DNA from: Deltaproteobacteria bacterium
GTDB taxonomy: Bacteria; Desulfobacterota; Syntrophia; Syntrophales; UBA2210
Length of the DNA stretch: 5,643 bases
Reading direction: 5' to 3'
NCBI GenBank assembly: GCA_011056825.1
Contig: DSBH01000275.1
Coordinates: forward strand, 1-5,643
Shown: piece by piece, positions 5,383 through 5,643 of the stretch
Layout of the letters: every line of letters starts with the position of its first letter
Numbering within the stretch: position 1 is the first letter of the stretch
The notes under the pieces: model-generated
What the model was told of the DNA's origin: nothing
What the model saw: the letters and a program-made list of their open reading frames with translations, nothing else
Database searches by the model: none
Translations under genes and position numbers: made by a program

Positions 5383-5643
5383 TTACACCTCAAATAGCTC
5401 TCCATCATTTAGAAGGTGCACATTTTCAAAATAATCTGAGAATAGATCGACATGAAAACTGTGAATAGGAATCAAAACTTGAGGAGCGAGTGCATCTGCT
5501 AATCGTTTCAGATCTGCAATGTTAGCATGACCACTTGTATGTAGAAAAATAAACGGGATTTCATTTTCTATTGTCCATTGTTGTAATCGTTTTAAAGGCT
5601 CACTACGTTCGAGATAACCCTTCCACATTGAATAGACCCAGAC
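5383..5643 (-). CDS. MBL-fold/beta-CASP-type hydrolase, C-terminal fragment (runs off right edge)
   Basis: The frame is open from 5643 to TAA at 5385-5383, giving 86 residues that begin VWVYSMWKGYLER. The methionine at 5628 should not be taken as the start. The YSMWKGYL segment before it belongs to the conserved body of the protein, and no ribosome binding site precedes it. HTSGHA followed by a helix (DLKRLADAL), then PQVLIPIHSF, matches the C-terminal part of RNase J/beta-CASP-like MBL proteins, where both histidines lie at the active site. The protein ends with NVHLLNDGELFEV, a typical last strand and loop. The HxHxDH motif would lie outside the window. Whether it acts on RNA or DNA cannot be told. 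G+C here is about 37% by hand count, clearly below the neighbouring genes. Confidence 0.82.
   Translation of the reverse strand, partial: VWVYSMWKGYLERSEPLKRLQQWTIENEIPFIFLHTSGHANIADLKRLADALAPQVLIPIHSFHVDLFSDYFENVHLLNDGELFEV

Noticed and set aside
1..5643. A coordinated novel system spanning the whole window
   Set aside because: The genes have separate ribosome binding sites, large gaps and unrelated predicted roles. Only the 4594-5217 part shows a pattern suggesting linkage.

Overview
All supported genes in this window lie on the minus strand, so transcription runs from the right end to the left. The gene content is proteobacterial in style. It includes an AI-2E/PerM-type permease, a PilZ-domain protein with the classical N-terminal arginine motif, a signal-peptide-bearing periplasmic small protein, a DUF2892 (YgaP-like) membrane protein and a COG1237-type metallo-beta-lactamase (MBL) hydrolase. 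Starts are mostly preceded by strong AGGAGG-type ribosome binding sites. My best guess is an anaerobic deltaproteobacterium-like organism (Desulfobacterota or a relative). That is inference from gene style, not from a marker gene.

Layout in the direction of transcription, right to left. (a) 5643-5383: the C-terminal end of an AT-rich MBL/beta-CASP-type hydrolase that continues outside the window. (b) 5217-5002: a DUF2892 two-helix membrane protein ending in seven lysines. (c) 4807-4706: a 33-residue lysine-rich microprotein gene with a good ribosome binding site, bracketed by two perfect copies of a 26-bp repeat. (d) 4551-4039: a four-helix membrane protein with an internally duplicated helix-pair plus CTNC cysteine cluster. 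(e) 3870-2881: a membrane-anchored MBL hydrolase starting at GTG. (f) 2647-1964: a class I SAM-dependent methyltransferase. (g) 1849-743: an AI-2E family transporter with a plausible promoter just upstream. (h) 653-339: a small exported beta-rich protein. (i) 99-1: the N-terminus of a PilZ-domain protein running off the left edge.

The genes are separated by about 90-240 bp, each with its own ribosome binding site. They look like a row of independently transcribed or loosely linked genes, not one tight operon, and I see no shared pathway. The most unusual part is 4594-5004, where two very small genes with lysine runs, a microprotein and a 26-bp repeat pair occur together. I found no tRNA, rRNA, CRISPR array, transposase or integrase.
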